From the NCBI GenBank assembly GCA_019925105.1, contig JAHGAU010000009.1, forward strand, positions 1,240,001 through 1,304,000: a stretch of DNA of 64,000 bases, given 5' to 3'. A program made the position numbers and the translations under genes. Numbering within the stretch: position 1 is the first letter of the stretch; the number at the start of each line of letters is the position of its first letter. Source of the stretch: Niebla homalea (lineage: Eukaryota; Ascomycota; Lecanoromycetes; Lecanorales; Ramalinaceae). Under the pieces are notes generated by a model, which was given only the letters and a program-made list of their open reading frames with translations, was not told the origin of the DNA and made no database searches. Of the stretch, positions 29,628 through 41,285 are shown one piece after another.

Positions 29628-32600
29628 GGTATAACCGTTTTAAACTTAAATAATATAATATCTGGCTCCGTATCTTAAAGCGTTAATATATATATAAACC
29701 CGTATCTTTAGGTTTTATTTAAATAAAGCTTTAACCCCTATTATTATATTTCATATAAATTAAAACGATATATTTTTTAACTTTTTTTATCTTTATTCTA
29801 TATTTCCGGTTAAGCGGGTAAATAAATAAGTTATTTTTATAAAATCCTTAATTTATTTTCTTATTATACCGATAATATTTAAGAATCCTTTAATATTTCT
29901 TATATTTTAAGGTATAAATTAATTAAATATCTTTTTATACTTTTTAAGTTTAATTTATCTATGTTTTTTTTTATTTTATAATTTTTTTTTTAAGTATTTT
30001 AATTTTTATTATATTAATTTTTAGCTTATTAAATAATAACTTTAACTTTAATTATAAAATTTAAAAAAAGAAATAATCTTTTAAGAAAATAAATTATTCT
30101 TTTTATATCCTATATACCTTAAAGATATCGTTAAAATAAAAGGCTAAATTAATAAGGTTATATTCCCCTTTAAAAACAAGGAAAAATAGCTTTAAATTTA
30201 ATTTAAGGATAATTCTTAATATAATATTTATAAGTTTAATAAAAATAAATAAAAATATATATTTTTTTTTAAAATATCTTTATAAGCTATAATTATTTAA
30301 TATTTAATATGTTAAAAATAAAATAATATCGGTTATTAAAGTATACTTTTATTATTTAATACTTATATTTTATATCCGCTTAAAAGAAAATCTTATATAA
30401 TAATATTCTTAATAAATTATATATTCTTTTTATTAACTTTATATAAAACGTAAATAATACTTTATATATAAAGTAATAATTAAATATAAGTTATAATTTA
30501 ACTTTATTTTCTTTTTTTATAAATATAAGGAATATATTCTATATATTTATTTATTTATTTATTTATATATATTTCTTATATATATTTAATTTAATTCCTT
30601 ATTATATAATCGTTTTAAGTTATTATTCTTTATTATTTAATAGTTTTTTAACAGTAACTTTATACGGCTTAATCCTTAATCTTAATATTACTTTATATAG
30701 GAATAAATCAGTTACGGGATCTTATATAATTCTTTTATATTTATATCTTTATACGTTTATAGTACTTAAAGTATTTTAAGTTGTACTTAATTATTCAGGA
30801 TAATATCCCTTAATATAATGTTTTTTTCTTTTACTTATACTTATAACTTTTTATACGACTTTAAAGTATTAATTTTTTTTATTACTTTTTTATCCGTTAA
30901 GAATATAACTTATAATAACTTTATCTTAATATTTACTTTTTTATTTTATAGTTTTAAAGTTAATTTATCCGTTATTTTATATACGTATCTTAAATAAACC
31001 TAATAAATACCGTATTTATACTTTAATAATCCTTAATAAATTATTAAGTTGCCGGGTTATTTAATTTTTAAGATTATATTTTCTATAATAAATAAATAAT
31101 TCTTATTATTTTTATTTCTTATTTACTTTATTTTCTTCTTTATATTATTTTAATATATAATTTCTCTCTTTTCCTTATTAACTTCTTTAAGTTATTTATT
31201 ATTCTTTTAATATATATAATTGTCCGTTTCTATTATTATAAATATTATTAATTTAATTAATATTACTTCTTCTTTATATATTATATATTCTTTATACCAT
31301 TTAACGTTATTTTATATAATTAATAATAACTTTAAGTACTATATTATCTCTTTATTTATCTTATTGGGTATTAAGTTTATAAATTTAATTATTTTCCGCT
31401 TTTATTTAATAAGTTATTATTAATATAAAATAAGGCTTATTTTTAATTTCAAATTATTAATCGGATTATCTACCGTATCTTCTTTAATTCTTATATTGTT
31501 TCTTTAATACTTCCGAGCTCCTTTATTATTTTTTAAGTACTCTTATTATCGTCTTATTTCTTCCGATTCCTGTAAACCCTTACTTAATCGTTCCTATTTA
31601 CTTTTTATTTAATTTACTTTTTTTACTTTATCTTATTACTTTAATTTATTCTTAATTTTCCTTTATTTATTCCGATTATCTTTTATATATTCTTTTTTCT
31701 CTTTAAGTATATAAATATGCCCTTCTTTTTTTTATTAATTAATCATTAAAATATACGTTTTTAAGATTAACTTTATTCTTTAAACTTCTTCTTTTCTTAT
31801 AATTTATTAGTTTTAATTAGTTTTTTTTATTTTTTAATTTAATTTTTAAGCTTTCTTTATTACTTTTATATTTAAATAAGTTTAATTTAATTTCCTTTTT
31901 TAATATTATTATATTTTTATAATATAGCTTCTTATATATTAATTTTTAACGTATTTTATTTAACGGGTATATTTAAGATTTAAATAATTAAATATTTTCT
32001 TTATAAATAATATTTTTAATTTTTAATATTTTTATTTAAATCTTAAAGTTAACCGTAATTAACTTTAATTATAAGAGTCTTAATAAGATATTATAATTTA
32101 AATTATTCTTTAATATTATAAATACTTATATTAATTTAATTATTCTTATAATTTAAATATTAAATATAATTTATATATAAAGTAATATATAATCTCCGTT
32201 TATTATTAATATATTTAAGTATTTAAATTTAAGTAATTTTAAAGCCTTTTTTTTATCCGTAATTCTTTTATTATACTTAAATTAAATATAATAATATCCG
32301 ATTTTTAATCGGCTTTTATATTAAGTAATTTACTTATTTATTCCGGTTAATAAATAATTATTACCTTTATAAAGTATATTTATTTATTTTTATTAAGTAT
32401 AACTTTAAGGTTTTATTTTAAGCTTACGATTACGATATTATTAATCTTAAGTCATTTATTCTGAATTTTCTTTTATATCCCTTTTCCGTTATTCTTAAGA
32501 CCTTTTTTAATAATTATAATCTTTTTATAACGTATATAATTAAAGTTTAATATATTCTTTATAAATCGGCTTATTTCTTTTTTAAAATATAATAAAAGTT

Positions 32601-33134
32601 ATATTAAGTATATTATAAGGAATATAATATTATTAATTAATAAGATCCGCTTAATATTTAAGGCTTACTCCCTTAATAATTTAATAATTTATTAAAGTTC
32701 TTTCTTTTTCCCGGTTTTCATTTTTCCTTTTTACTTCTTTTTTATTCGCTTTTTAATTTATACGAGCTTAACTCCTTCTTTTAAATCGTTATCTTTAATT
32801 TATTATCGCTTCCCGGTTATATTTATTATTATCCTTATTTCGTAATTAATATCCTTATTAAAAGGGTATCTTTCCTTTATAATAATAATTTTATAATTAA
32901 AGTTATTAATAACTTTTTTATTATCGACTTTATTAAGGATTTTTCCTTTTTCCTATATAGTTAAGGCGATAATTATTACGTTTATTAATACGTTTAATTA
33001 ATCGTTAAGCGGTATAATTATAAATAATAATAATAATCGGTAATCCGTATTATAACGCCCGTTTTTATAATCTTAATCCTTTTTTTATATATATATATTT
33101 TTTTATTAAAGTTTACGTTATTTCCGTTATATCT
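29628..33134 (-). pseudogene. Gypsy-2 pol N-terminal part (RT to RNase H start) and upstream, RIPped
   Basis: Minus strand, about 29800-29900: IRNIKGFLNIIGIIRK.IKDFIKI..LFTRLT, the Gypsy block IRSFLGLxNFYRxFIxxFSxIAxPLTxLT just after the RT palm. Upstream of it the RT should occupy about 29950-30700, where fragments are visible but motifs are weak. Around 31200-31520 (minus) is a long charged frame (KGLQESEEIRR..EYLK, then VKWYKEYIIYKEE.ILIKL) that may be Gag or protease linker. The plus-strand open frame 31220-31423 is an antisense shadow. Confidence 0.6.
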
Positions 33135-33282
33135 TATTAGGGACTCAGCAGAGCTGACTTATACCACGGAACGTGTTCCGCATTGCTTGGCACCCGCACT
33201 TACTATATATAGCTTACCATTATGTACCTAGATAGATCACTAATACTTTACTTTATTTATACATTTTATTAAAGCTTTCACA
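33135..33282 (+). repeat. Gag-only element 5' LTR, 148 bp
   Basis: TATTAGGGACTCAGCAGAGC...TTTCACA; TG start changed to TA. The central part (TACCACGGAACGTGTTCCGC, CATTGCTTGGCACCCGCAC) is GC-richer than the interior and holds the inverted repeat GGAACGTGTTCC. Confidence 0.93.
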
Positions 33283-33719
33283 ATTTAATAACAATAATAA
33301 GTTCATCCATCTCATAGTACTTATTATTAGGTAATATTAAAGACGCAGACTTCAGACAATGAATAATACGGTAATACCGTACCGAGAGTCCTTTATTAAC
33401 GGCCTTTTTAACTAAGTAGTTAACCTTCAAATTATATCTTTTAAACGTTATAATTATAAATAATAAACGTTATTACTTAAGGTACGCTCCGACGCCTTTC
33501 TTAATTAAATTAAATTAACTTATTGGTATCCAGGTAATATATAGTGTAAAATCCGTAAAATACGTAAGTATTAAGGATGAAGCACTTGAAGACAACGTAT
33601 TTAATAACGTTATTATACCTTTATTACCCTTAAATCTACCCTTAGAATCCCTACTTAATAAAGACGATATACTATAAATTATTATAAGTAAAAAGTAATT
33701 CCAAGTTCTTTTAACTTTA

Positions 33720-34650
33720 ATTTAAACTATACCCGTAGCTATAGTATCCAGGGCCGATATACCTAAATTCAGGCCCAAAGATATTAACTTCTTTAATCCC
33801 GATAATAATAATATTAAGCCGGTAATATATACCGTTAACGGCTTAAGGATTTACTATAACGTTTTCTCCTTTATTTAATATCTAAGAATTAAGGAAATTA
33901 ATCCATAATATATCGATTAATACTTATAAAATAAAGTTAAAAAATAACATATAAATAAGCTAAATATAGTACTTAAAACCGGAGTATATATTAACCTTAA
34001 TTTCTGGATTAATAAGCTTAAAAAACGGTTTAGAGAATCACCTATAATGGCCCTTTAAAAGCTCGAATTATTCCGCTATATTATTAATAACATACGAGTA
34101 CGTAATAACCCTGAAGAATACGTCCAAAAAATTATTACTTTTAATAAATATACCATAAGCCTCTTAATTAAAGCCGGCCAAGTAATAACTATATATAATT
34201 ACTTTAACGTCTACCTCTGGACGCAGCTCTTTATACCTATAGTTACCTTAATAATTATAAATCTTATTTAATAAATTAACGACGTTAAGAATAATTAATT
34301 TAATATATATAAATTATACTTATACTTATTAACGCGTTTATTTAATAACTTACGTTAATAAGATTATTAATAAGATTATTAAGAATGTTAACAAAACTCT
34401 TATTATCCTTACCGTAACTTTAAGAAGAAGGAGAAATATAAGCTAAATTTTTACCTTTAGAAGGGAAGTTTTAATAAATATATTAAGAAAGAGGAGGAAT
34501 AAGTATATTATATAAATAATGGTAACAATAATATCGAATTAAATAACGATAACGATGGTAACGAAGATAAAGCCTTATTTATAGGCTTTACTATAGTCCT
34601 TAAGGAATTTATATTTAAATTACCTATGATATTATTGGAGTAAAGCCGTA
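33720..34650 (+). pseudogene. Gag-like protein of the non-autonomous LTR element, RIPped
   Basis: From about 34001 the frame reads FWINKLKKRFRESPIMAL.KL, then RYIINNIRVRNNPEEYVQKI and ISLLIKAGQVI with very few stops. The arrangement (KRFxxxPxxALxxLxxxRYTxxDVRxxxxPxEYVQxI) is like capsid regions of fungal LTR-element Gag proteins. A Lys/Asn-rich basic stretch follows, and an acidic C-terminus (NNGNNNIELNNDNDGNEDKALFIGF) near 34520-34590. No zinc knuckle seen. Gag assignment is inference from composition and element structure. Confidence 0.6.
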
Positions 34651-35134
34651 AGGTTATTATACCCATATCTATAAATCAGTAATACTCTATTTAAATACTA
34701 TGTAAATCATATATACCAATTGCGAGTCAATACCGTATTTACTTTAATAAATTCCCCTCCCGTAATATACTTTATTAATACCTTTAGGAAGCTTATTATT
34801 ATAAATATTAATAAATCGATTACGGATAACCCGTTAATACCTAAACCGGTAAAACCTCGGAGAGCATAGATTTAAGCGATTTAACTTAATCGTAATACTT
34901 AAATTTACGATTATTTCCCGGGTGCGATTATGATAATTACCCCGGTCGATTTTTTTCAAATTTTTTAACTTCTTTATTTCATTATATATTGCTTAATAAT
35001 AACCACCCTATATAACTACCCCTTTATATACTTAGCGCTAAGATAGGCTTAAATAAGGCTCCAGAACCCTTTGGTATATACTTTTATTATTATTATTACT
35101 TATAAAGCATAAGCCTTTTTTATAAGTGGTAAAT

Positions 35135-35282
35135 TATTAAGGACTTAGCAGAACTAACCTATACCACGGAACGTATTCTGCATTGCTTGGCACCCGCACT
35201 CATTATACATAGCTTACCACCATGCACTTAGATAGATCACTAATACTTTACTTTATTCATACATTTTACTAGGGCTCTCACA
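35135..35282 (+). repeat. Gag-only element 3' LTR, 148 bp
   Basis: Same length as the 5' LTR; TATTAAGGACTTAGC...GGGCTCTCACA with intact CA end, followed by the TSD TATCT. Confidence 0.93.
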
Positions 35283-35287
35283 TATCT

Positions 35288-36862
35288 TTATTTATAACTT
35301 ATATATTTTTCCGTTAAAAATATATTATAATATTTATAATAAATAAAGTATAATTTTATATTAAATAACTTAAAGTTATTAATATAAAAGTTTTTAAACT
35401 TAACCGGATTAAATAATTTTAAAGTAAATTAATTATTTCCTTTAATATTTTAATTAATATATAAATTCTATTAATAATTTTACGGTTTTTAATTTATATT
35501 TTCCGCTTAATTATTAATATTCTATTAATATAAATTTTAAGGTCGGTTTTAATACTTATATTATTAAAATAATATTACTTACGGTAATTATATTAACGTT
35601 ATTTATATTATTAAGATATCTTAAAGCCTTTTATTTATACGATTTTAAGGGTATCTAATTTATTACGTTTTTTTTATTTATAATACTTATATAATTCCGA
35701 TATAATTAATATATATTAAATTTATTTTTAATATAGTTTTTTAAAGGTCTCCGTTTATATAATTTAATTAATTTATAAATATTTAAGCTTTAAGATTTAC
35801 TTCTTTATCCTTTTTTTTTAAGCTCCCGTTTCTTTTTTATTCCTTTTATAATCCGTTTTATTTTAAAATATACTTTATAAAAATTAAATTTTTTATATAC
35901 GTTTTTTATTAAATGTTTACGGAGCTTTATATCCGTTAAATTATCCTTAAAATGATTAATTATATTTTTTAATATATATTTAATTATTTTATTTATTATA
36001 TTTTCCGGTTTTCCGGGTTTAATATTCTTTCCGTTTAAGTTATATATAATACGGAATATACGTTTATAATAATCGAAAATAAAATTAATTCCTTAAGATA
36101 GTATTTTAATATTATTTACCGTTTATTTCGTAAAGTTATTAAGATTTAATTTTAAGAATTTTTAACTTAATAATTTTTAAAAGTTCTTTATATTTTTTTT
36201 TATAATATCGTTTATTACTTTATTTATAAATAAAGCTTTAATTTTTAATTACTTTATTTAATACGTTACGTTTCCTTTAAGTTTTATATTTATTGCATTT
36301 ATTTATTAATTAAAGGAAATATTTCTTTTAATCTTTTTTTATATATTACGGATTTATTTTTATATATTATTCGGTTTATTTTCCTATTTATTTAATTTTT
36401 TTAATCTATAGAATAAAGTTTTAATCCCGGGTTATATTATAATTCTTTATTATAAAGTTTCCGATAATTTTAAGGTAAAAATTAAGATTATTAATAATAT
36501 TATTAAGTCTTTTTTTAAATTTAACTTTATTATTATTATTAAAAAAAATACTTAAAATTATTTAAGTATTTCCTTTATTTTATATATATTAATTAATTCC
36601 CCTTTAAATTTAAGGGATTAAGGGATTCTTAATAATATTTCGTTATTCCTTAAAAAAAGGTTAATAAATTTTATTATTAAGTAATTTTTAATAATATTTA
36701 TAATTATTAATAAATATAGGATAACCCCGTAACTTATATAAATTTATTTTAATCTTCTTTATTTTTCATTTAATATAAAGTAAAAGGGTATATATTCTTT
36801 TTAATAAAAAAAATAAAATAATAATAAGGGGAATAATAATATTATAATTAATTCCTTAATTT
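35288..36862 (-). pseudogene. Presumed Gypsy-2 5' coding region (gag), RIPped
   Basis: Continues the minus-strand A-rich coding skew of 29628-33134 across the gag-only insertion. At about 35760-36010 (minus) a basic, largely open stretch reads KPGKPENIINKIIKYILKN and KHLIKNVYKKFNFYKVYFK. Not recognised by motif; gag is suggested by its place upstream of RT. 36858-36862 (AATTT) is the target duplication of the TRIM-like element. Confidence 0.4.
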
Positions 36863-37040
36863 TGTCAGGGTGATAACCACTCGGCCATCTTATGGACAAA
36901 AGTAGCTATCCGGGGTAGGTAATAGCGCTTAAGAATAAGCCGTTATTACCATATATAAGAAGGTAATCTACCCGGGGGATTACCCCCAGGGGTAAGCCCT
37001 ACCCCGGAGCCCTTGCTTTAAGGTAAATACTGTTATAATA
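36863..37040 (+). repeat. T1 left LTR, 178 bp
   Basis: TGTCAGGGTGATAACCACTCGGCC...CTGTTATAATA. CCACTCGGCCA at 36878-36888 is the complement of TGGCCGAGTGG, a Pol III A-box-like word. Confidence 0.93.
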
Positions 37041-37636
37041 GTATCCCTTTTCCTATAAGCTCGTCCTTAAATTTATAAACTATAAATTACGCTTTTAAAA
37101 AGAATTACCCTTTAAATTAAAAGTCCTCTTAAAACTTAATTAAATAAATAAGTAAAAGTTAAAAGCTTTTTATTTAAGGGAGATTACCTTTAATATAAGT
37201 CTGAATTTCCTAGGCTAAACCCGGATAATTTAAAGGCTTAATAACTTTATAAAAGTATAATTTAAGGTTCAGTATCTTTATTAAGAATAACCCGTATCTT
37301 TTATTAAATAGGTAAAGGTTACGTTTTAAAGTGTTTTATTTACTGTCTTACGATTAACCCGTATAATTTTAAGGCGTTTTAACCTTTTATATTAATAATT
37401 TTTAGGCATTCCGGCCCCCTTTAATAGTTTTCGGGTATTCTAACCCTTTATTATACCTCGGACTTCGGCCTCCGGTACTATAGGGTAACGGGTTTTACCC
37501 GTTTTTATATTTACGCTTAATTTTACCTTTTAAGTTATTTAAAATAAACGTCTTTGGATTTAAACTATAAATTTACCCCTTTAAATCCTTAAGGTTAACT
37601 CCGGGGGTATATTACCTTAAAGTTACGCTATTACTC

Positions 37637-37814
37637 TATTAAGGTAATAACCATTCGGCTATCTTATAAATAAAAGTAGCTATCCGGGGTAAATAATAGC
37701 GCTTAAGGGTAAGCCGCTATTACCATATATAAGAAGGTAGTCTACCCGGGGGATCACCCCCAGGGGTAGGCCCTACCCCGGAGCCCTTGCTCCAGGGTAG
37801 GTACTGCCATAACA
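37637..37814 (+). repeat. T1 right LTR, 178 bp, hairpin-rich
   Basis: Starts TATTAAGG (mutated TGTCAGGG), ends GCCATAACA. It contains GGGGTAGGCCCTACCCC (37763-37779, perfect inverted repeat), GGGGGATCACCCCC and GGAGC...GCTCC, potential adjacent hairpins. Confidence 0.93.
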
Positions 37815-38420
37815 AATTTATATAATAATACTTAATTTTACTTTTCTTATTTTAAGGGTATTAAGATATATATAAAATAAAATATATTATCGTTAATATA
37901 TTATTAATATTAATAAAGGTATTTTTAAAAAAAAGGTTTACGGTTACTCTAAATAATTATATTTTATTTTTATCTTTTTTACTTTTTTTTTAAGGAAAGG
38001 ATTAGGTTAATATATAATTATATAACGTTAATAAGGGTCCTTCTGGTCTTTTAAGTTATTATATAAGTATATATAAATTATATTTTATTATAAGTTTATA
38101 TTTCTTTTTCGGATTAAAGTAAATTTTAATTATTTATTTTAATTTTCTTTACTTTTTATATAAGAAAGCTTTAAGGAAAATACCATTAAATTAAATAAGT
38201 TTCACGTTAATAACTACTATAAATTATTATTAATATTCTTAATATATATATGATATAATTATTATTATAAGTATATTTATCTTTATTCTTTTTTATTAAT
38301 TCTTTTAATTAATTTTATTATTTATTTCTTTTTATTATTTACTTTTTTAATTTACTTTTTAATTTTTTCAATTCTTAATTGCTTAATTTATAACTTAAAA
38401 TAAAAGGCCTATTACGTCCG
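37815..38420 (-). other. RIPped DNA continuing the minus-strand skew beyond T1
   Basis: AATTT at 37815-37819 is the T1 target duplication. The rest is T-rich on the plus strand like 35288-36857 and is probably the same disrupted Gypsy-2 or its 5' LTR. No motif and no LTR boundary found. Confidence 0.35.
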
Positions 38421-39604
38421 GTTAGCGTATTACATAACCTATAATTATTTCCCAGGAATTCTAAAGATTAATTTAAACCTCTGTAAATAATTTAGAACTT
38501 AATTATTATTTAAATAGCTTTTAACTTAATAATTTACGTTTTAATAAGAAATATTTATTTAAGAGGTATATATGATTATTTAAGCCTTATTAAGGAATCT
38601 TATTTTTATTACCCTTATTATTAAGATATATAATTCGGTTCGGTTACTTTAATAATTAATAAAAAGTCTTATATATTTATTAATATTAAGGTACCCGGTA
38701 TTACTTACGGGTCTTAAAAGATCGCCTACCCGGTATAAAATAATCTTCGGGATTAACTTTACGTCTTTAGGGAATATATACGATATTCCGAATTAAATTA
38801 AAGAGTTTTACTTATAATAAATAAATTAATTATTTAAAATCATTTTATAAGACTTACGGTTTAATTACTCGGGATAATTTAACGAAACTTACGATTTAAT
38901 CGGGTTTAGTTATTTATATTAACTTAATAAGTCTTATATTTCCGTTATTATGGTCGTTAATTATTAAATAGTAATTTTACGTTATTTAGGGTAACTAATT
39001 TTTTTCTTTTTTTTTTCTTTAATTACTTTAATTTCTTTTATTTCAAGAAAGCGGCTTATATTAATATATAAATTATAATTTTTTAACGATAATTTAAAAT
39101 ATCCGGTAATATATATAATTATTTCTTAATTAAAATTTAGGCTTATTATTAATATAAGGGATATTATTATCTTTTTATAATTAAGGCGTTTTAAAAAAGC
39201 TATTATCTTTCTTTACTTCTTAATTTCTAATAACTGGTAATTAATTAATAAATATTAATAATACTTTACCAATACGTATAAACGGGGTCCCCGTATTAAT
39301 TAAGGGTAATAATAAGAATATCTGAATAAGGGTATTTAAAAGGGGGTTATTTAAATACCCTTATTTTTCTCGATTTTAATATTTATCTAATAAATAAGTG
39401 GTAATTAAAAATATTCTGTAAATATATATAAATCCATAGCTTATTATTTTCGTTATATATATATAATATAATAATAATAAAGGTCGGTTCTTTATAATGT
39501 CTTTATGGTTTTTATTACTATTAATTAAGGAAAAGGCATAATGGATTATTTATAATTAAATCGTATAATTAAACTGAAATTTTTAATATATATAAGTAGA
39601 TAAA
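38421..39604. other. Unclassified RIPped DNA with a strong hairpin
   Basis: No recognisable coding motif. Contains a short palindrome ACGGGGTCCCCGT near 39283-39297 and a long hairpin at 39325-39365. Confidence 0.4.
39325..39365. other. Perfect 16-bp-stem hairpin
   Basis: AATAAGGGTATTTAAA (39325-39340), loop AGGGGGTTA, then TTTAAATACCCTTATT (39350-39365). A perfect stem in RIP-mutated DNA means both arms match after mutation. Could be a terminal structure of an unrecognised element; no CTRR end as in Helitrons follows. Confidence 0.9.
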
Positions 39605-39904
39605 AGTCTTCTTAAGACCGCCAGAAAAAATGAAAAGGAAAAAAAGAGTATAAGTAATAAAATAGCAGGTAATAATAAAGTATAATTAAAGATAAGCCGT
39701 AGCCCTTATATAAGTTAATAAAGTATAGGTTACTTACTATAGTAATCCGTTATACTTTTCCTTTTTTAAATATATACGAATCGATTCCACCCTTAATCAG
39801 CCCTTTTAATATTTCCCTTCCTTCATGCACCCATCCGCAAGTTTGGTGTCTTCCATACTCTCCCCCTTTCCAGGCCCCTTAATAGGCCCTTTAATAGATA
39901 GATA
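39605..39904 (+). repeat. Dispersed ~260-bp direct repeat, copy 2
   Basis: Partner of 17641-17900. The 3' half (39816-39895) is RIP-free and reads CTTCATGCACCC, GGTGTCTTCCATACTC and CCAGGCCCCTTAATAGGCCC, while the same half at 17820-17900 is mutated. The 5' half is the reverse case, so the copies complement each other. Confidence 0.7.
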
Positions 39905-39985
39905 TATAAACAGATAGAAAATAAATTAATAATACTTTATTACCTCAAAGGCCCCCCCACCAAGCAGGCCCAAAAGATTACCCCT
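39905..39985. other. Short C-run segment, unclassified
   Basis: ATAGATAGATATATA-type simple sequence, then GGCCCCCCCACCAAGCAGG. No gene. Confidence 0.4.
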
Positions 39986-40160
39986 TAAATCTCAAAATGG
40001 TAACAAAAGGGTATCAAAAGGGTACCAAAATGATTATTTTTTTTAAAAGGCTTTTTTTAAAAAAAGGCTTGAAATCTCAAAGTTTGATTAATGAGAACGG
40101 CCTTTTTGAAATCAAAGCATTTTGACACCCTTTTGGGCCTTTGGTCGAAACCGGTAAGGT
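39986..40160 (+). repeat. GGGTATCAAAA repeat cluster fused to the Copia-2 end, left copy
   Basis: Units GGTAACAAAA, GGGTATCAAAA, GGGTACCAAAATG, then an AAAAGGCTTTTT inverted stretch and CATTTTGACACCCTTTTGGG. About 170 bases are shared, inverted, with 59149-59310. Mostly RIP-free. Confidence 0.85.
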
Positions 40161-40334
40161 AGGATATTATCTATATATACGGCTATGATCGTACCGGTTT
40201 TGGGGTAAAGGAATACGTAGTAATCCGTATAGATAAATTTAAAACCCTATATAGCCATAAACTCCCAAAAACGATTATATTATAGCCGTAATAATTACTT
40301 TAATTTATATAGGCTTTTTTTAAGCTTATAATAA

Positions 40335-40512
40335 TGTTATGGCAGTACCTACCCTGGAGCAAGGGCTCCGGGGTAGGGCCTACCCCTGGGGGTGATCCCC
40401 CGGGTAAACTACCTTCTCATATATGGTAATAGCGGCTTACCCCTAAGCGCTATTACTTACCCCGGATAGTTACTTTTATCCATAAGATAGCTAAGTAATT
40501 ATTACCTTAATA
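40335..40512 (-). repeat. T2 LTR (3' end in T1 orientation), 178 bp
   Basis: TGTTATGGCAGTACC...CCTTAATA. Hairpin-rich GGGGTAGGGCCTACCCC core is conserved. Confidence 0.93.
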
Positions 40513-41107
40513 GAGTAATAACGTAACTTTAAAGTAATATACCCCCGGAGTTAACCTTAAGGATTTAAAGGGGTAAGTCTATAGTTTAAATCCAAAGACG
40601 CTTATTTTAAATAACTTAAGAAATAAAATTAAGCGTAAGTATAAAAACGGGTAAAACCCGTTACCCTATAATACCGGGGGCCGAGGTCCAAGGTATAACG
40701 GGGGGCCGGAATACCCGAAAATTATTAAAGGGGGCCGGAGTACCCAAAAATTACCAATACGGAAGGTTAAAACGCCCTAAAACTATACGGGTTAATTATA
40801 AAACCGTAAGTAAAGTACCTTAAAATATAATTTTTACCTACTTAATAAAAAATACGGATTATTCTTAATAAGGATATTAAACCTTAGGTTATACCTTTAT
40901 AAAGTTATTAAGCCCTTAAATTATCCGGGTCCGGCCTAGGAGGTTCAGATTTATACCGGAGGTAATCTTTTTAAGTAAAAAGCTTTTAGTTTTTATTTAT
41001 TTACTTAATTAAGTTCTAAGAGGACTTTCAGCCCGGGAGGTAATTCCCTTTAAAGGCGTAATTTATAGTCTATAAACTCGGGGATAAACTTATAGGAAAG
41101 GGGATAT

Positions 41108-41285
41108 TATTATGGCAGTACCTACCCTGGAATAAGGGCTCCGGGGTAAGGCTTACCCTTGGGGGTGATCCCCCGGGTAGACTACCTTCTCATATATGGT
41201 AATAGCGGCTTACCCCTAAGCGCTATTACCTACCCCGGATAGCTACTTTTGTCCATAAGATGGCCGAGTGGTTATCACCCTGACA
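41108..41285 (-). repeat. T2 LTR (5' end in T1 orientation), 178 bp
   Basis: Starts (plus) TATTATGGCAG, ends ATGGCCGAGTGGTTATCACCCTGACA region intact at 41261-41285, with the A-box-like TGGCCGAGTGG at about 41260-41270. Confidence 0.93.

Larger units (their letters stand above)
33135..35282 (+). mobile_element. Gag-only, non-autonomous LTR retrotransposon, 2148 bp, TSD TATCT
   Basis: Two 148-bp direct LTRs (33135-33282, 35135-35282) and exact TSDs TATCT (33130-33134, 35283-35287). The 1852-bp interior encodes only a Gag-like protein; there is no room for pol and no RT or integrase motif is seen. It would need proteins from a related autonomous element. It interrupts the Gypsy-2 region. Confidence 0.9.
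36863..37814 (+). mobile_element. TRIM-like miniature LTR element T1, 952 bp, TSD AATTT
   Basis: Two 178-bp direct LTRs (36863-37040 and 37637-37814), termini TGTCAGGG...CATAACA, exact TSDs AATTT (36858-36862, 37815-37819), and a 596-bp interior with no coding frame. A second copy lies inverted at 40335-41285. Such small LTR elements without genes are non-autonomous and depend on a helper. The strand is arbitrary because no PBS or ORF fixes it. Confidence 0.93.
40335..41285 (-). mobile_element. TRIM-like miniature LTR element T2, 951 bp, TSD AATAA
   Basis: Same family as T1 in opposite orientation: LTRs 40335-40512 and 41108-41285 (178 bp each), exact TSDs AATAA (40330-40334, 41286-41290). 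Removing it restores the Copia-2 RT sequence seen uninterrupted near 59020. Interior without ORF; it includes repeated GGGGGCCGGAATACCC-like words near 40690-40745. Confidence 0.93.

Noticed and set aside
31220..31423. 67-codon hydrophobic plus-strand frame, could look like a membrane protein
   Set aside because: A/T-rich shadow opposite the minus-strand Gypsy-2 coding skew; no ATG in good context and no flanking signals.
39325..39365. Helitron 3' end
   Set aside because: A hairpin is present but no CTRR terminus follows and no Rep/helicase sequence or TC start was seen.
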